A stretch of 64,000 nucleotides of DNA from an uncultured Rhodospirillales bacterium (GTDB taxonomy: Bacteria; Pseudomonadota; Alphaproteobacteria; ATCC43930; CGMCC-115725): assembly GCA_903828515.1 (NCBI GenBank), contig CAIKMD010000007.1:806001-870000 (forward strand). Direction: 5' to 3'. Shown here piece by piece: positions 42,189 through 51,502 of the stretch. Made by a program: the position numbers and the translations under genes. The notes beneath the pieces are model-generated. The model was not told the origin of the DNA. It did not search any database and saw only the letters and a list, made by a program, of their open reading frames with translations. The first letter of the stretch is position 1, and every line of letters starts with the position of its first letter.

Positions 42189-43415
42189 TCAGCCTGCGCG
42201 CGCGGGCTTGGCGGAACGCGCCATCAGCAGCGACATCATGGTGAAGGCGGCGGCGCACAGAAAGATGGTGCGTGGCGAGCCTTGGTCCATCAGCCAGCCG
42301 TAAAGCGGCGGCGCCACCATCGCGGCGACGGCGAAGCCGGTGCTGACGAAACCAAAAACCAGGCCGAAGGAACCGGGTGGCGTGACGGCGCGCACGATCA
42401 TGTCGCGCGACGGCATGATGACGCCGCTGAGAAATCCCGCCAAGGCCATCATCGCGACAAAGAACACGGCGTCGAAATCCACCAAGGCGATGATCAGGAT
42501 GACCAAGCCGCTCCCGGCAAGGCCGGCCGTGGCGATGCGAAGCGGGTTCTTGTAGCGGTCCGCGACCACGCCGCCCGACAACACACCCGTGGCATTGAAG
42601 ATGAGATACGCCGTCAACGCGACGTTGGTAACCGCGATCGGCGTGCCATAGAGCGCGCCGAAGCCGATGATCGAGAAACTCTGCAACGCGTTGCCCGTCA
42701 TCGTCAGGAAGAAGAAGAATACGAACGCCTTGAGGATCGGACTCGCGGTCAGGAGTTTCCAACTACCGGCTTGCGGCGCGGCGTGCGCGTCTTCCTTGCG
42801 GATGTCCGACGCCCGGCGGTCGTTGAGCAGGCCCTTCTGCGCCAGTAGCAGCGCGGCGACAATGTAGGTCACGACCGCGATGCAGAGGAAACCGCTACGC
42901 CAGCCGAAGAAACTCGCCATTGCGATCATGAAGGCGGGCGTCAGTGCTTGGCCGGCCATGCCGAGGAAAGTATGGGCCGAATAGGCCTGGGCCATGCGCG
43001 GGGCCGAGACGCCGTGGGACAGGATGGCGTAATCGGCCGGATGATAGATGGTATTGGCCAGACCCAGGATCGCAAAGCCGAGCATGAGCGCCCAGTAGTG
43101 CGGCACGAGTCCGACCACCAGCGCGCCGGTTCCGCTCAGCGCCAGGCCGAGGATCAGGAAGCTTCCCGAGCCCAGCCGGTCGACGACATAACCGGCGGGC
43201 GTTTGCAGCGAGGCGGAGAAAAAACCGAACACCGCCATGACAAAGCCGAGTTCGGTGAAACTGACGTTGTATTCGGTGCGTGCGAAGAGAAAGAGGGGCG
43301 GCAGCATGATGACGTAGATGTGGCTCATGAAATGGGCCGCGCCGACCAAGCCGATGATCTTGTAATCGCGCAGCTTCGTCGCCGAGCCGGCGCCGCTTTC
43401 CGTCAATTCCGCCAT
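42189..43415 (-). CDS. Major facilitator superfamily (MFS) transporter
   Basis: The 408-residue protein starts at the ATG ending at 43415 and has 12 hydrophobic segments in two halves, with the A-like loop GYVVDRLGSGSFLILGLALSG between helices 2 and 3 and the second-half loop SGGVVADRYKNPLRIATAGLAGSG. AHFMSHIYVIMLPPLFLF at the N-terminus resembles the fosmidomycin/Fsr-type subfamily. Substrate unknown. It is divergent from the Rieske ferredoxin gene with a 261-bp gap that contains only short palindromes. Confidence 0.87.
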   Translation of the reverse strand: MAELTESGAGSATKLRDYKIIGLVGAAHFMSHIYVIMLPPLFLFARTEYNVSFTELGFVMAVFGFFSASLQTPAGYVVDRLGSGSFLILGLALSGTGALVVGLVPHYWALMLGFAILGLANTIYHPADYAILSHGVSAPRMAQAYSAHTFLGMAGQALTPAFMIAMASFFGWRSGFLCIAVVTYIVAALLLAQKGLLNDRRASDIRKEDAHAAPQAGSWKLLTASPILKAFVFFFFLTMTGNALQSFSIIGFGALYGTPIAVTNVALTAYLIFNATGVLSGGVVADRYKNPLRIATAGLAGSGLVILIIALVDFDAVFFVAMMALAGFLSGVIMPSRDMIVRAVTPPGSFGLVFGFVSTGFAVAAMVAPPLYGWLMDQGSPRTIFLCAAAFTMMSLLMARSAKPARAG

Positions 43416-43676
43416 GAATAAATGCCCGATTCTTTTCCTCGGACTTTCACTACCACGGGGCGGTCGGGAAATCGAGCCGCGCTTTCCGCAAGGGCGCCGC
43501 GCGCCATGCTCATAGTGGCAAAAAATCGGGGGTTTCTGCGGTGGTCGTGGATCCCGGCGGCTTATCGGGATCGTGCTATCGACGGAATTGTCGAGTAGCG
43601 GCAAGACGCCGCTCTGCGGAAAAACCGGTTGCCGCTGCGGGGGCGGTTGCCTAGCTTGCGCGTCCGGAAGGAATTC

Positions 43677-44009
43677 ATGAACAGACTGGCGATTTGCTGC
43701 ACCGCCGAGGTGGACGACGGAGAGTTCGCGACCCGAATCGTGGCCGAGAACAACGTTGCCTATGCGGTCTATCGGCTGGGCGATCGGTACTATGTCAGCA
43801 TCGATCTTTGCACCCATGGCCCGGGTTCGCTCGGCGAAGGGTTGATCGTCGGCGAGGAGATCGAGTGCCCGTTCCATCAGGGGCGTTTCCATATTCCGAC
43901 CGGCAAGCCGACCCTACCGCCTTGCACCGATCCGATTCAGGTCTGGAGCGTTCATCTCGACGGTGACCAGATCTGGATTGACCTTGATGAGCCGCAGACG
44001 AATAGTTAA
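43677..44009 (+). CDS. Rieske [2Fe-2S] ferredoxin (dioxygenase electron carrier)
   Basis: The 110-residue protein has the Rieske ligands C-x-H in DLCTHGPGSLGEG and C-x2-H in IECPFHQGRFHI, with the C-x-H-x17-C-x2-H spacing of BphF/NdoA-type soluble ferredoxins. CGGAAGGAATTC lies before the ATG. The Rieske oxygenase that follows by 32 bp is the obvious partner. A ferredoxin reductase is missing. Confidence 0.9.
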   Translation: MNRLAICCTAEVDDGEFATRIVAENNVAYAVYRLGDRYYVSIDLCTHGPGSLGEGLIVGEEIECPFHQGRFHIPTGKPTLPPCTDPIQVWSVHLDGDQIWIDLDEPQTNS

Positions 44010-44041
44010 AAAATTCACGGGTTTATCGGGCAGGTGAGATC

Positions 44042-45328
44042 ATGGCGACATCCGTAGAAGACAACAAATTGCTGACCGAAGTGAGCGCGGGCACGCCGAT
44101 GGGCGATCTGATGCGGCGCTACTGGTTTCCGGCGTTGCGCGCCGACGAGTTGCCGGCGCCCGATTGCCCGCCGGTGCGCGTGCAACTGCTCGGCGAGCGG
44201 CTGATCGCGTTTCGCGACAGCGAGGACCGCATCGGCCTGATCGACGAATTCTGCGCCCACCGTCGTGTCTCGCTGTGGTTCGGACGCAACGAGGAGTGCG
44301 GTTTGCGTTGCGCCTATCACGGCTGGAAATACGACGTGAACGGCCAATGCGTCGACCTGCCGTCGGAAGCCGAAGCGACCGGCATGCGGTCGCGGGTGAA
44401 GCTCAAATCCTATCCCTGTATCGAGCGCGGCGGGATCATCTGGACTTATATGGGCAAGCCCGAGGAGAAGCCGGCGCCGCCGGGCTTCGAGTGGGCGCTG
44501 GTGCCCGCCGAGCAACGCTTCATCTCGAAGCGCCTTCAGGAATGCAATTACCTTCAGGCGGTCGAGGGCGGCATCGATTCGAGCCACGTCACCTTCCTGC
44601 ACAGCGCCGGGCTGCGCAACGACCCGCTCCTCGCCGGGTCCAAGGGCACGGAATACAACGAGGGCGATCTCATGCCCTATTTCGAGATCGCCGATTTCGA
44701 GGGCGGTCTGCTGATCGGCGCGCGCCGCAATGCCGAGGAAGGGCATTATTACTGGCGCATCACGCCGTGGATCATGCCGTTCTATACGATCATCCCGCCG
44801 CGCGGGGGCCATCCGCTGGGCGCGCATGCGTGGGTCCCGATCGACGATACGAGCTGCTGGTCGTGGAGCATTTCCTATCACCCGCGCCGCGCGCTGACGA
44901 CGAAGGAAGTCGAGGCGATGGAGAACGGCGCCGGTATTCACGTCAAATACGTGCCCGGGACGTTCATATCGCGCGCGAACAAGTCGAACGACTATCTGAT
45001 GGACCGCGCCGCTCAAGCGGCGGGTTTGCAATACAGCGGCGTCGAGGGCGTCGGCATGCAGGATGCGTCGCTACAGGAAAGCATGGGTCCGATTTGCGAC
45101 CGCAGCAAAGAGATACTGGTCGGCACCGATAATGGCATCATCCTGGCGCGGCGCGCGCTGTTGCGGGCGATAAAGGCCAATCGCGAGGGCAAGAAGATTC
45201 CCGCGCTCACGCCGGAATCGCAACGCGTGCGGTCGTGCTCGGTCGTCTTGCCGTCCTCGGTCAAATTCACCGAAGGTGCGCGGCACGGCCTTTTCAGCGA
45301 ACTCGGCACCGATCCCGTCACGGTCTGA
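44042..45328 (+). CDS. Rieske [2Fe-2S] oxygenase, phthalate 4,5-dioxygenase-like
   Basis: The 428-residue protein has Rieske ligands in FCAHRRVS and RCAYHGWKYD and the catalytic segment NYLQAVEGGIDSSHVTFLHS (iron His pair after the bridging Asp), the pattern of phthalate-type oxygenases. It opens with PMGDLMRRYWFPAL, as does the paralogue at 9.6 kb. The neighbouring ferredoxin gene should supply electrons. A strong hairpin starts in its stop codon and a Liv-type importer gene set follows, consistent with uptake of the substrate. Confidence 0.9.
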   Translation: MATSVEDNKLLTEVSAGTPMGDLMRRYWFPALRADELPAPDCPPVRVQLLGERLIAFRDSEDRIGLIDEFCAHRRVSLWFGRNEECGLRCAYHGWKYDVNGQCVDLPSEAEATGMRSRVKLKSYPCIERGGIIWTYMGKPEEKPAPPGFEWALVPAEQRFISKRLQECNYLQAVEGGIDSSHVTFLHSAGLRNDPLLAGSKGTEYNEGDLMPYFEIADFEGGLLIGARRNAEEGHYYWRITPWIMPFYTIIPPRGGHPLGAHAWVPIDDTSCWSWSISYHPRRALTTKEVEAMENGAGIHVKYVPGTFISRANKSNDYLMDRAAQAAGLQYSGVEGVGMQDASLQESMGPICDRSKEILVGTDNGIILARRALLRAIKANREGKKIPALTPESQRVRSCSVVLPSSVKFTEGARHGLFSELGTDPVTV

Positions 45329-45355
45329 TCGTCAGGCGCATCGCGCCTGACGATC
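45327..45355 (+). terminator. Perfect 13-bp hairpin after the Rieske oxygenase
   Basis: GATCGTCAGGCGC/GCGCCTGACGATC with a three-base loop begins within the TGA stop codon. No T run follows, so it is either a factor-assisted terminator or an mRNA 3'-end stabiliser. Assignment rests on structure and position. Confidence 0.55.
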
Positions 45356-45497
45356 GGCGGCGGCGAACTTTACGCCGATCCCGATCGGTCGCTGTTTCCC
45401 GCGCGACGTTATGGTGGGCATAACGATCGGTGCAGGCGAGGCTTGCCGTGCCGCCTCCGGCCCGTGACAATGGCCGGAGAGACTGGGGGGATAAAAA

Positions 45498-45527
45498 ATG
45501 ATGGCGATCGCGGTACGGGCGACGTGA
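45498..45527 (+). other. Nine-codon leader frame overlapping the permease start
   Basis: GGGGGGATAAAAA precedes ATG-ATG at 45498. The frame reads nine codons (MMAIAVRAT) to a TGA at 45525-45527, which overlaps the likely GTG start of the fused permease (45524). This is the geometry of a translationally coupled leader peptide, or the true ribosome entry site for the operon. Coding is unproven. Confidence 0.35.
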
Positions 45528-47401
45528 TCCAGGCGATTCAGATCGTCATCGGCGGCCTGTTGCAGGGCGCGGTCTTTGCCGTGCTCGCGCTCGGATTCTC
45601 GCTGGTCTATCGCGTCACCGGCGTGATCAACCTGTCGCAGGGCGCGTTCTGCGTGCTTGGCGCCTTGCTCATGTACACCTTCCAGGTGAGCTGGGGATTG
45701 CCTGTCGCGGTGGCGATGTTGTGCGCGGTTCTGTCGACGCTCGCCTTCGGTCTGGTCATTGGATACACGACCTTCGTGCCGGCGGTGTCGCGCTTGCCGG
45801 TCAGCAGTATCCTGGTGATGACCGGGGGCTTGCTGACGCTGATCCAGGGTGTGCTGCTGATCGGCTGGTCGAGCCAGCCCTATGCGCTGCCGCCGATCTC
45901 GGGCGAGGCGCCGGTCCAGATGCTGGGTATCCGCGTGCCGACCCAGGGATTCTGGATCGTCGGTACGGCAGCGCTCATCATTCTCGGCCTTTGGTATCTT
46001 CTGGCGCGCACCGGCATTGGCTTGGCCTTACGGGCCTGCGCCGAGAACCGGATGGCGGCGCGGCTTATGGGGATCGATGTTCCGCTGATGACGCTGTTCG
46101 CCTTCGCGCTCGCGGCGGTGATCGCGGGGCTCGGGGGCATCGCGGTTGCGCCGATCACCTCGCTCGAATTCGACACCGGCGGTTTTTTCACCAATTTCGG
46201 CTTCATCTCGGTGGCGATCGGGGGCTTGGGCGCCTTTGCCGGCTCGGTGGTGGGTGGGTTCCTGCTGGGCGTCTCGGAGCAGCTGGCCGCCGGTTACGTC
46301 TCCTCGCTCTTTGCCAATGGTTTGGCGTTGGCGCTGCTGCTGGCCGTGCTGCTGTGGCGTCCCAACGGTCTCTTCAGCGCCGCCCCGGCGCGGCGTCAGG
46401 ACGTCCGCGATGAGCAACGCATCCACCGGCCGATCGTGCGGATCGAGGGGTGGGGTGGGGTCGCGTTCGCGATCCTGGCGTCGGCTTTCGTGCTGGTGCT
46501 GCCCATGGTGCTGCCGCCGGGCGGGATCCTCAATTCGCTGGTGATCACCGGCATTCTGTTTATTGCGGTGCTCGGGCTCGACGTGCTGATGGGGTTCGCC
46601 GGCCAGGTCAGCCTCGGCCACGCCGGTTTTATGGCGATCGGCGGCTATGCCGCGGCGGTGCTGGCGACCACCTATCATTGGCCGCCGCTGGCCGGGATTG
46701 GCGCGGGCATGCTGTTGGCGCTGCTCTGTGCGCTCGGCCTCTCGCTGGTCACGGCGCGGCTGCGCGGCCATTTCCTGGCCTTGGCGACCCTGGCCTTTGG
46801 GTTGGTGGTCGATTCCCTCACGGTCGGCCTGACCAACCTGACAGGCGGACCGTCGGGTCTCGTCGGTATCCCGTCTTTTTCGGTCGCCGGCTACAGCTTC
46901 GGCACCGCGACCCGCATGTACTATCTGGTGGCGGTCCTCATCATCGTGCTGGTGGCAATGCTCCAGGGCGCCATGCGCTCGGGCTTCGGGCGGGCGCTCC
47001 AGGCGGTACGGACCGACGAGACGGCAGCCGCCGCGCTCGGCGTGGATGTCGCCCGGTACAAGCTGGCGGCGCTGTGCATCGCCTCGATGCTGGCGGCGCT
47101 CTCGGGCAGCCTCTACGCCTTCGATTTTCACTTTCTGTCGCCCGACATGGTTGGCACGACCCGATCCTTCGAGATGATCGCGATGCTGGTCGCGGGTGGC
47201 GAGGGCACGCTGATCGGACCGCTTCTCGGTGTGGCGCTGGTGACGTTGGTCCCGACGCTGTTCCAGCCTTTCGCGCTTTATAAGACCTTCGCCGAAGGAC
47301 TGGTTCTGGTGCTCTGCTTCCTGTGGCTGCCCGAAGGCATGTTCGGCGCGGCGGCGGTCTGGTTCGGGCGGCTGATCCGGCGGCGCGGAGCCGTGCGATG
47401 A
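45524..47401 (+). CDS. Fused LivH-LivM branched-chain amino-acid-type ABC permease
   Basis: The 625-residue protein joins LivH (about 1-290; GLLQGAVFAVLALGFSLVYRVTGVINLSQG) and LivM (about 310-620; GFAGQVSLGHAGFMAIGGYAA) in one chain; these are usually separate genes. I use the GTG at 45524 because homology with LivH begins there; in-frame alternatives upstream lie at 45470 and 45443. Substrates of this class include amino acids, amides, urea and aromatic acids. No binding protein is encoded in this operon. The stop overlaps the LivG start. Confidence 0.88.
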   Translation: MIQAIQIVIGGLLQGAVFAVLALGFSLVYRVTGVINLSQGAFCVLGALLMYTFQVSWGLPVAVAMLCAVLSTLAFGLVIGYTTFVPAVSRLPVSSILVMTGGLLTLIQGVLLIGWSSQPYALPPISGEAPVQMLGIRVPTQGFWIVGTAALIILGLWYLLARTGIGLALRACAENRMAARLMGIDVPLMTLFAFALAAVIAGLGGIAVAPITSLEFDTGGFFTNFGFISVAIGGLGAFAGSVVGGFLLGVSEQLAAGYVSSLFANGLALALLLAVLLWRPNGLFSAAPARRQDVRDEQRIHRPIVRIEGWGGVAFAILASAFVLVLPMVLPPGGILNSLVITGILFIAVLGLDVLMGFAGQVSLGHAGFMAIGGYAAAVLATTYHWPPLAGIGAGMLLALLCALGLSLVTARLRGHFLALATLAFGLVVDSLTVGLTNLTGGPSGLVGIPSFSVAGYSFGTATRMYYLVAVLIIVLVAMLQGAMRSGFGRALQAVRTDETAAAALGVDVARYKLAALCIASMLAALSGSLYAFDFHFLSPDMVGTTRSFEMIAMLVAGGEGTLIGPLLGVALVTLVPTLFQPFALYKTFAEGLVLVLCFLWLPEGMFGAAAVWFGRLIRRRGAVR

Positions 47402-48171
47402 CCGAATTCGCGCTCGAGATCGACGGGCTCGACAAGACCTTCGGCGGGCTTCATGCCGTCAACCGGGCGAGCTTTACCGTGCCGCACGGGAGCCTGACCG
47501 CGGTGATCGGGCCGAACGGCGCCGGCAAGACCACATTGTTCAATCTCGTGACCGGTCTCTATCGCGCCGATTCGGGCGAGGCACGGTTCTATGGCGTGTC
47601 GCTGCACGATCTGACACCGGTCGAGGTTGCGGCGCGCGGATTGATTCGCACGTTTCAGGCGGCGCGAATCTATCCCGGCATGACGGCGATCGAAAACGTG
47701 GTGGCCGGCGCGCATCTCCATCTCAAAACGCGAGCGTGGCAACACATGCTCTGGCTCGGCGGCGCGCGGTCCGAGGAACGTGCGCTGACCGCACGCGCCG
47801 ATGCGCTGCTCGATCTGGTCGGGCTCAGCGCGTTCCGGAATGTCGCGGCAACCGAGTTGCCGATGGGCGGGCAGAAGTTGTTGGAGGTCGTGCGTGCCCT
47901 GATGGCGCGTCCGCGTCTGCTGCTGCTCGATGAGCCCGCCGCGGGCCTGAACGACGCGGAGACTGCCGATCTCGCCGCCTTGTTGCGCGCGGTGCGCGAT
48001 TCCGGAATCTCGGTCGTGGTGGTCGAGCACAATATGTCGCTCGTCATGGGCGTTGCCGATCAGGTGATCGTGCTGGACGCCGGCAGCGTCGTCGCATCCG
48101 GTGCGCCGCGCGACATCCAGCGCGATGCGCGCGTCATCGCTGCTTACGTCGGCGGCGAGGTCGCATCATGA
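47398..48171 (+). CDS. livG: ABC transporter ATP-binding protein, LivG type
   Basis: The 257-residue ATPase has Walker A GPNGAGKTT (about 39-47), the Q-loop in RTFQAARIYPGMT, a signature motif altered to LPMGGQ (LivG proteins often lack the strict LSGGQ) and Walker B LLLLDEPAAGLN, with the H-loop in VVVVEHNMSLVM. EHNM and the short C-terminus ending AAYVGGE are typical of LivG. The start overlaps the permease stop by 4 bp; livF overlaps its end by 4 bp. Confidence 0.9.
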   Translation: MTEFALEIDGLDKTFGGLHAVNRASFTVPHGSLTAVIGPNGAGKTTLFNLVTGLYRADSGEARFYGVSLHDLTPVEVAARGLIRTFQAARIYPGMTAIENVVAGAHLHLKTRAWQHMLWLGGARSEERALTARADALLDLVGLSAFRNVAATELPMGGQKLLEVVRALMARPRLLLLDEPAAGLNDAETADLAALLRAVRDSGISVVVVEHNMSLVMGVADQVIVLDAGSVVASGAPRDIQRDARVIAAYVGGEVAS

Positions 48172-48965
48172 CCCTGGCCTTGCAAGGTGTGTGCGCGGGC
48201 TACGGCACGGGCGATGTCATTCACGATATCGAACTCACCGTCGGGGCGGGCGAAATCGTGGCGCTGGTGGGCGCCAACGGCGCGGGCAAGTCGACGCTCG
48301 TCAAGACGATCTCAGGCCTGATCCCGGCGCGGCGCGGCGCGATATCGCTCGACGGCGCGCGCATCGACCGCGACAGCGCTCGCGCACGGGTCAGGCTGGG
48401 CGTGGTGCAGGTGCCGGAGGGACGCCAGGTCTTCGCGGGATTGAGCGTGCGCGAGAATCTGCGTCTCGGTGCTTACGCGCGCACGCGTGACGCGGCGCCA
48501 GCCCAATTCGCCGACAGCATGACGGCGGTGGGCGCTTTGTTTCCCGCGCTCGTTCCGCGTTTCGACGAACCGGCAGCCAATCTTTCGGGTGGCCAGCAGC
48601 AGATGCTGGCGATCGGCCGTGGTTTGATGGCGAACCCGCGCATGCTGATTCTCGATGAGCCGTCGCTCGGCCTGGCGCCGGTGCTGGTGGCCGAGATTTT
48701 TCGTCTGATCGCGAGCCTGCGGGGCGAGGGACGGGGCATCCTGTTGTCCGAACAGAATGCGCGGCTCTCGCTGGCGATCGCCGATCGTGCCTATGTCGTC
48801 GAGAACGGCCGTATCGCCTTGAGCGGCACCGGGCAGGAACTGCTGAACAATCCGGAAGTCGCCGCCCGCTATCTCGGCGTCGGCAAAGGGGTTTCGGTCA
48901 CTGAGGGTGGCGAGCAGGCGCGGCTTACGGCGCGGCTCAAGACGATCCTGACGCCCTCGCCTTGA
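48168..48965 (+). CDS. livF: ABC transporter ATP-binding protein, LivF type
   Basis: The 265-residue ATPase has Walker A GANGAGKST, the Q-loop region VPEGRQVFAGLSVRENL (characteristic of LivF), an intact LSGGQQQ signature, Walker B MLILDEPSLGLAP and SEQNARLSL as switch. A tail of about 25 residues (VSVTEGGEQARLTARLKTILTPSP) goes beyond the usual end. It completes the LivHM-G-F transporter. The 134-bp gap downstream contains nothing I recognise. Confidence 0.9.
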   Translation: MTLALQGVCAGYGTGDVIHDIELTVGAGEIVALVGANGAGKSTLVKTISGLIPARRGAISLDGARIDRDSARARVRLGVVQVPEGRQVFAGLSVRENLRLGAYARTRDAAPAQFADSMTAVGALFPALVPRFDEPAANLSGGQQQMLAIGRGLMANPRMLILDEPSLGLAPVLVAEIFRLIASLRGEGRGILLSEQNARLSLAIADRAYVVENGRIALSGTGQELLNNPEVAARYLGVGKGVSVTEGGEQARLTARLKTILTPSP

Positions 48966-49099
48966 TCCGCGCGAACGGGTGATCGAGCGCGTCGCGCCAT
49001 TGCTTATCGCTGAATATCTTCAAGGCTGGATCCGCGACCGGCTTATTGGGATGCGATGCGGGGCGCGTGGATTTTTCGCTGATGACGGAAGTAACGAAA

Positions 49100-50326
49100 T
49101 CAGGCGCCGGCTTCGTCGCCCGCGGTGACGGCGAAGAGCGAGGCGATGAGCCATAGGGTCGAGAGCCACCAGGCCTGCCAGATGCCGAAACTCAACAGGC
49201 CGACGACCAGGGCACCCGATACGAAAGCCAACGCCCCGGCGCGGTGATCCCGCGATAGGGTCGTTTTCCAGCCAAGACGCGCGACGATCCAGGTTAAAAT
49301 CGCCAATCCCAGGGCGAGGCCGGGCAGCCCGAGTTCGAGTTGCCACTGCAAGGCCGCGTCATGGGGATGGAGCGGCAGTGATTCGGCGCCACCCGGATAG
49401 GTGAGTGTCGGCAAGAGGTCGTTGAAATCGGTTTTGCCGCCGGGGATCGCGCGCGACGCATCCATGCCCCAGCCGAGCAGCGGATGTTCCGCGATCCGGT
49501 CGTCGCTGAAGCGCCAGATCAGGAGGCGGTGGATGCCCGACCATTTGATCCACGGCGCACTCTGGTGCAGCGTGAGGATATTGTCGTAGCTCGGTATCAA
49601 AACGGGAACGGCGACGCCGAAGGCAAGAATCCCCGCGATCATGACGCCGGCAACGCCTCGCGAGGTGAACCGCGCAACGGCCAAGACAACAAGACCCAGG
49701 AAAACCGACAGCACCGCGGCCGCGCTTTCCATCAGCAACGCCATGACCGGCACGGCGATGAGAAGCAAGCCGCGCAGCCATCGCGGCGCGACGGCGAAGA
49801 GCGCCGGCCACAGTGCCAGAACCATCACCGTGATGCCGCGGTCATAGCGTTGAAAGGGTAGAAGTTGATCGAAGGGAATCCCGAGCCAGTGGCGCACGAT
49901 CGGCGCATTGCCGAAGCGTTCGATCGCCAGGAGCAACAGGGCCACGACGATGCCGGCCACCATGGCTTTGCCGATCCGGCTTCGCTCGGACGGTGTTACC
50001 GATCGGGCCGCCCCCAAGATCATGAGTCCCCCCGCGCTGAGGGCGAGGAAACGAAGTCCTTCAAGAAAACTGTGCTCTGGCAAAATCGACCAGAGCGACG
50101 ACACCATTCCCCACAGCCCTAACGTGGCGAGGAGGATCGCGAGGCTCTTGATCCCAGCAAGACCCGCCAAACAGCGCTGGCGGTCGAAGACCAGCAGGGC
50201 TGCCGCCGCAACCACCAATAGGGGAGCCGCGCCGAGAGGCGCGAAAACGGCGAGCGGCGGCAGGAGCACGGCGACGGCGGCAAGGGCGATACAAGCCGCG
50301 CCACGCGTCGAAGAGTTACTTTCCAT
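49100..50326 (-). CDS. O-antigen ligase family (WaaL/Wzy-like) membrane protein
   Basis: The 408-residue protein has about eleven hydrophobic segments and a large periplasmic loop (about 255-330) containing HPLLGWGMDASR and LPLHPHDAALQWQLELGLPG; the H-x-H-x3-LQ-x-x-E-x-G-x-x-G arrangement is the Wzy_C signature. Family members ligate undecaprenyl-linked glycan to lipid A-core or polymerise repeats. With gmhA, hddA and many glycosyltransferase genes downstream, a role in the surface glycan of this locus is likely; ligase versus polymerase is not resolved. The gene is on the minus strand, with the WbpV-like gene upstream. Confidence 0.87.
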   Translation of the reverse strand: MESNSSTRGAACIALAAVAVLLPPLAVFAPLGAAPLLVVAAAALLVFDRQRCLAGLAGIKSLAILLATLGLWGMVSSLWSILPEHSFLEGLRFLALSAGGLMILGAARSVTPSERSRIGKAMVAGIVVALLLLAIERFGNAPIVRHWLGIPFDQLLPFQRYDRGITVMVLALWPALFAVAPRWLRGLLLIAVPVMALLMESAAAVLSVFLGLVVLAVARFTSRGVAGVMIAGILAFGVAVPVLIPSYDNILTLHQSAPWIKWSGIHRLLIWRFSDDRIAEHPLLGWGMDASRAIPGGKTDFNDLLPTLTYPGGAESLPLHPHDAALQWQLELGLPGLALGLAILTWIVARLGWKTTLSRDHRAGALAFVSGALVVGLLSFGIWQAWWLSTLWLIASLFAVTAGDEAGA

Positions 50327-50381
50327 GGCGTGGGCTTATAGAGCATTTTCCGGTGTTGACCATTCCCGGATCGAGTGGGCG

Positions 50382-51323
50382 CTAAGCGCGCGATTGATTT
50401 GCTGCGAACCAGCGGCATGTCGCCGCGATCCCGTCATCGGCGCTGAAGCGCGGCTGCCAGCCGAGTTGCTGTCGCGTCAGCGTGTCGTCGATTGAAAGCG
50501 AACCGAGTAACCGATCCGCCGCGGCGGATCGCCCCGCAAGTCCGGCGGCAAATCGCAGCAGTGAGGGCGGGAACGGCAGGAGTCGCGCCTTGCGATCGAG
50601 GTGACGCGCGATATGGCGGATGAGCTCCGGCGTCGAGAGTTCCTCGGTGTCGCGCAAAAGGAATGTTCCGCTGACGGCGTCGGGTTGCTCGAGTGTCAGT
50701 ACGATCAGATCGATCAGGTTATCGATGAAAACGAGGCTGCGCCGATTGTGAACACTGGCCAGCGGCAACGGCATCTGGCGCGCGACCAGATGGAGAAGTT
50801 TGAAAAAATTTCCTTTGACGCCGGGGCCGTAAACCAACGGCGGTCGTAACACCACGAGGCCGGGTGCGCCGGCAATTGCCTGCTCGATCCGAAGCTTCGC
50901 CTCGCCATATGTATCCGTCGGCACGGGGGCAAAGTCGGCGCGAAACGGGATGGTCCCGCTGATTTCCCCCATCGCCTTTATCGAACTTATCAGAATGGTG
51001 CGCTCGGTTCCGAGGCGCCGTGCGGCAACGGCGAGACCATGCGCGGCTTCCTCCGCCTCCGTGGTTCCATTGCCTTGCTGGTCAGGCGCTTCCGCCGGAC
51101 TTGCGAGATGCACCACGGCGCGCGCATTCGTCATCAGCGAGGCCCAATCGGTCCGGCCGTCGAATGAGGGGGTGGTGACGAATTGCACGCCCGATCGGGG
51201 GGCGGACGGACGACGGGTCACGGCGCGAACGGGCACACCGGTGGCAGCGAGGTGGGCGACCAATGCGCTGCCGATGAAGCCGGCGGCGCCTAAAACGACG
51301 ATGGGCCGACTGTCGCTTTCCAC
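50382..51323 (-). CDS. NAD-dependent epimerase/dehydrogenase, WbpV/GalE-like
   Basis: I start at the GTG ending at 51323, 6 bp after GGAGG; an ATG at 51347 lacks such a site. The 313-residue extended SDR has IVVLGAAGFIGSAL, the Y-x-x-x-K in TYGEAKLRIEQ and VLRPPLVYGPGVKGNFF...RSLVFIDNLIDLIV. The S-S-I-K-x-M-G-E start of the catalytic strand resembles UDP-N-acetylquinovosamine dehydrogenase (WbpV/WreQ). It probably modifies a nucleotide sugar for the glycan made here; substrate uncertain. It is transcribed divergently from gmhA. Confidence 0.85.
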   Translation of the reverse strand: MESDSRPIVVLGAAGFIGSALVAHLAATGVPVRAVTRRPSAPRSGVQFVTTPSFDGRTDWASLMTNARAVVHLASPAEAPDQQGNGTTEAEEAAHGLAVAARRLGTERTILISSIKAMGEISGTIPFRADFAPVPTDTYGEAKLRIEQAIAGAPGLVVLRPPLVYGPGVKGNFFKLLHLVARQMPLPLASVHNRRSLVFIDNLIDLIVLTLEQPDAVSGTFLLRDTEELSTPELIRHIARHLDRKARLLPFPPSLLRFAAGLAGRSAAADRLLGSLSIDDTLTRQQLGWQPRFSADDGIAATCRWFAANQSRA

Positions 51324-51502
51324 CAATATCCTCCGATCCGGTTCCATCGTAGCGTGGCGTGTTCGAAAGCGTCCAATGCCCCATTGGCGGGCGATACGCC
51401 AGCGCGCGGCGTCGGAAAGTTTCGCTGCCGGGTGTACGAGGGCGGCGGCGCCGGTAAAGGTTGGGGAAGCCTTAGTTGTCAGATTTGACGCGCTTTTCTG
51501 CC

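Noticed and set aside
43550-43572. GATCCCG/CGGGATC inverted repeat between the MFS and Rieske ferredoxin genes
   Set aside because: Seven-bp arms with a nine-base spacer in GC-rich DNA occur often by chance; no further support.
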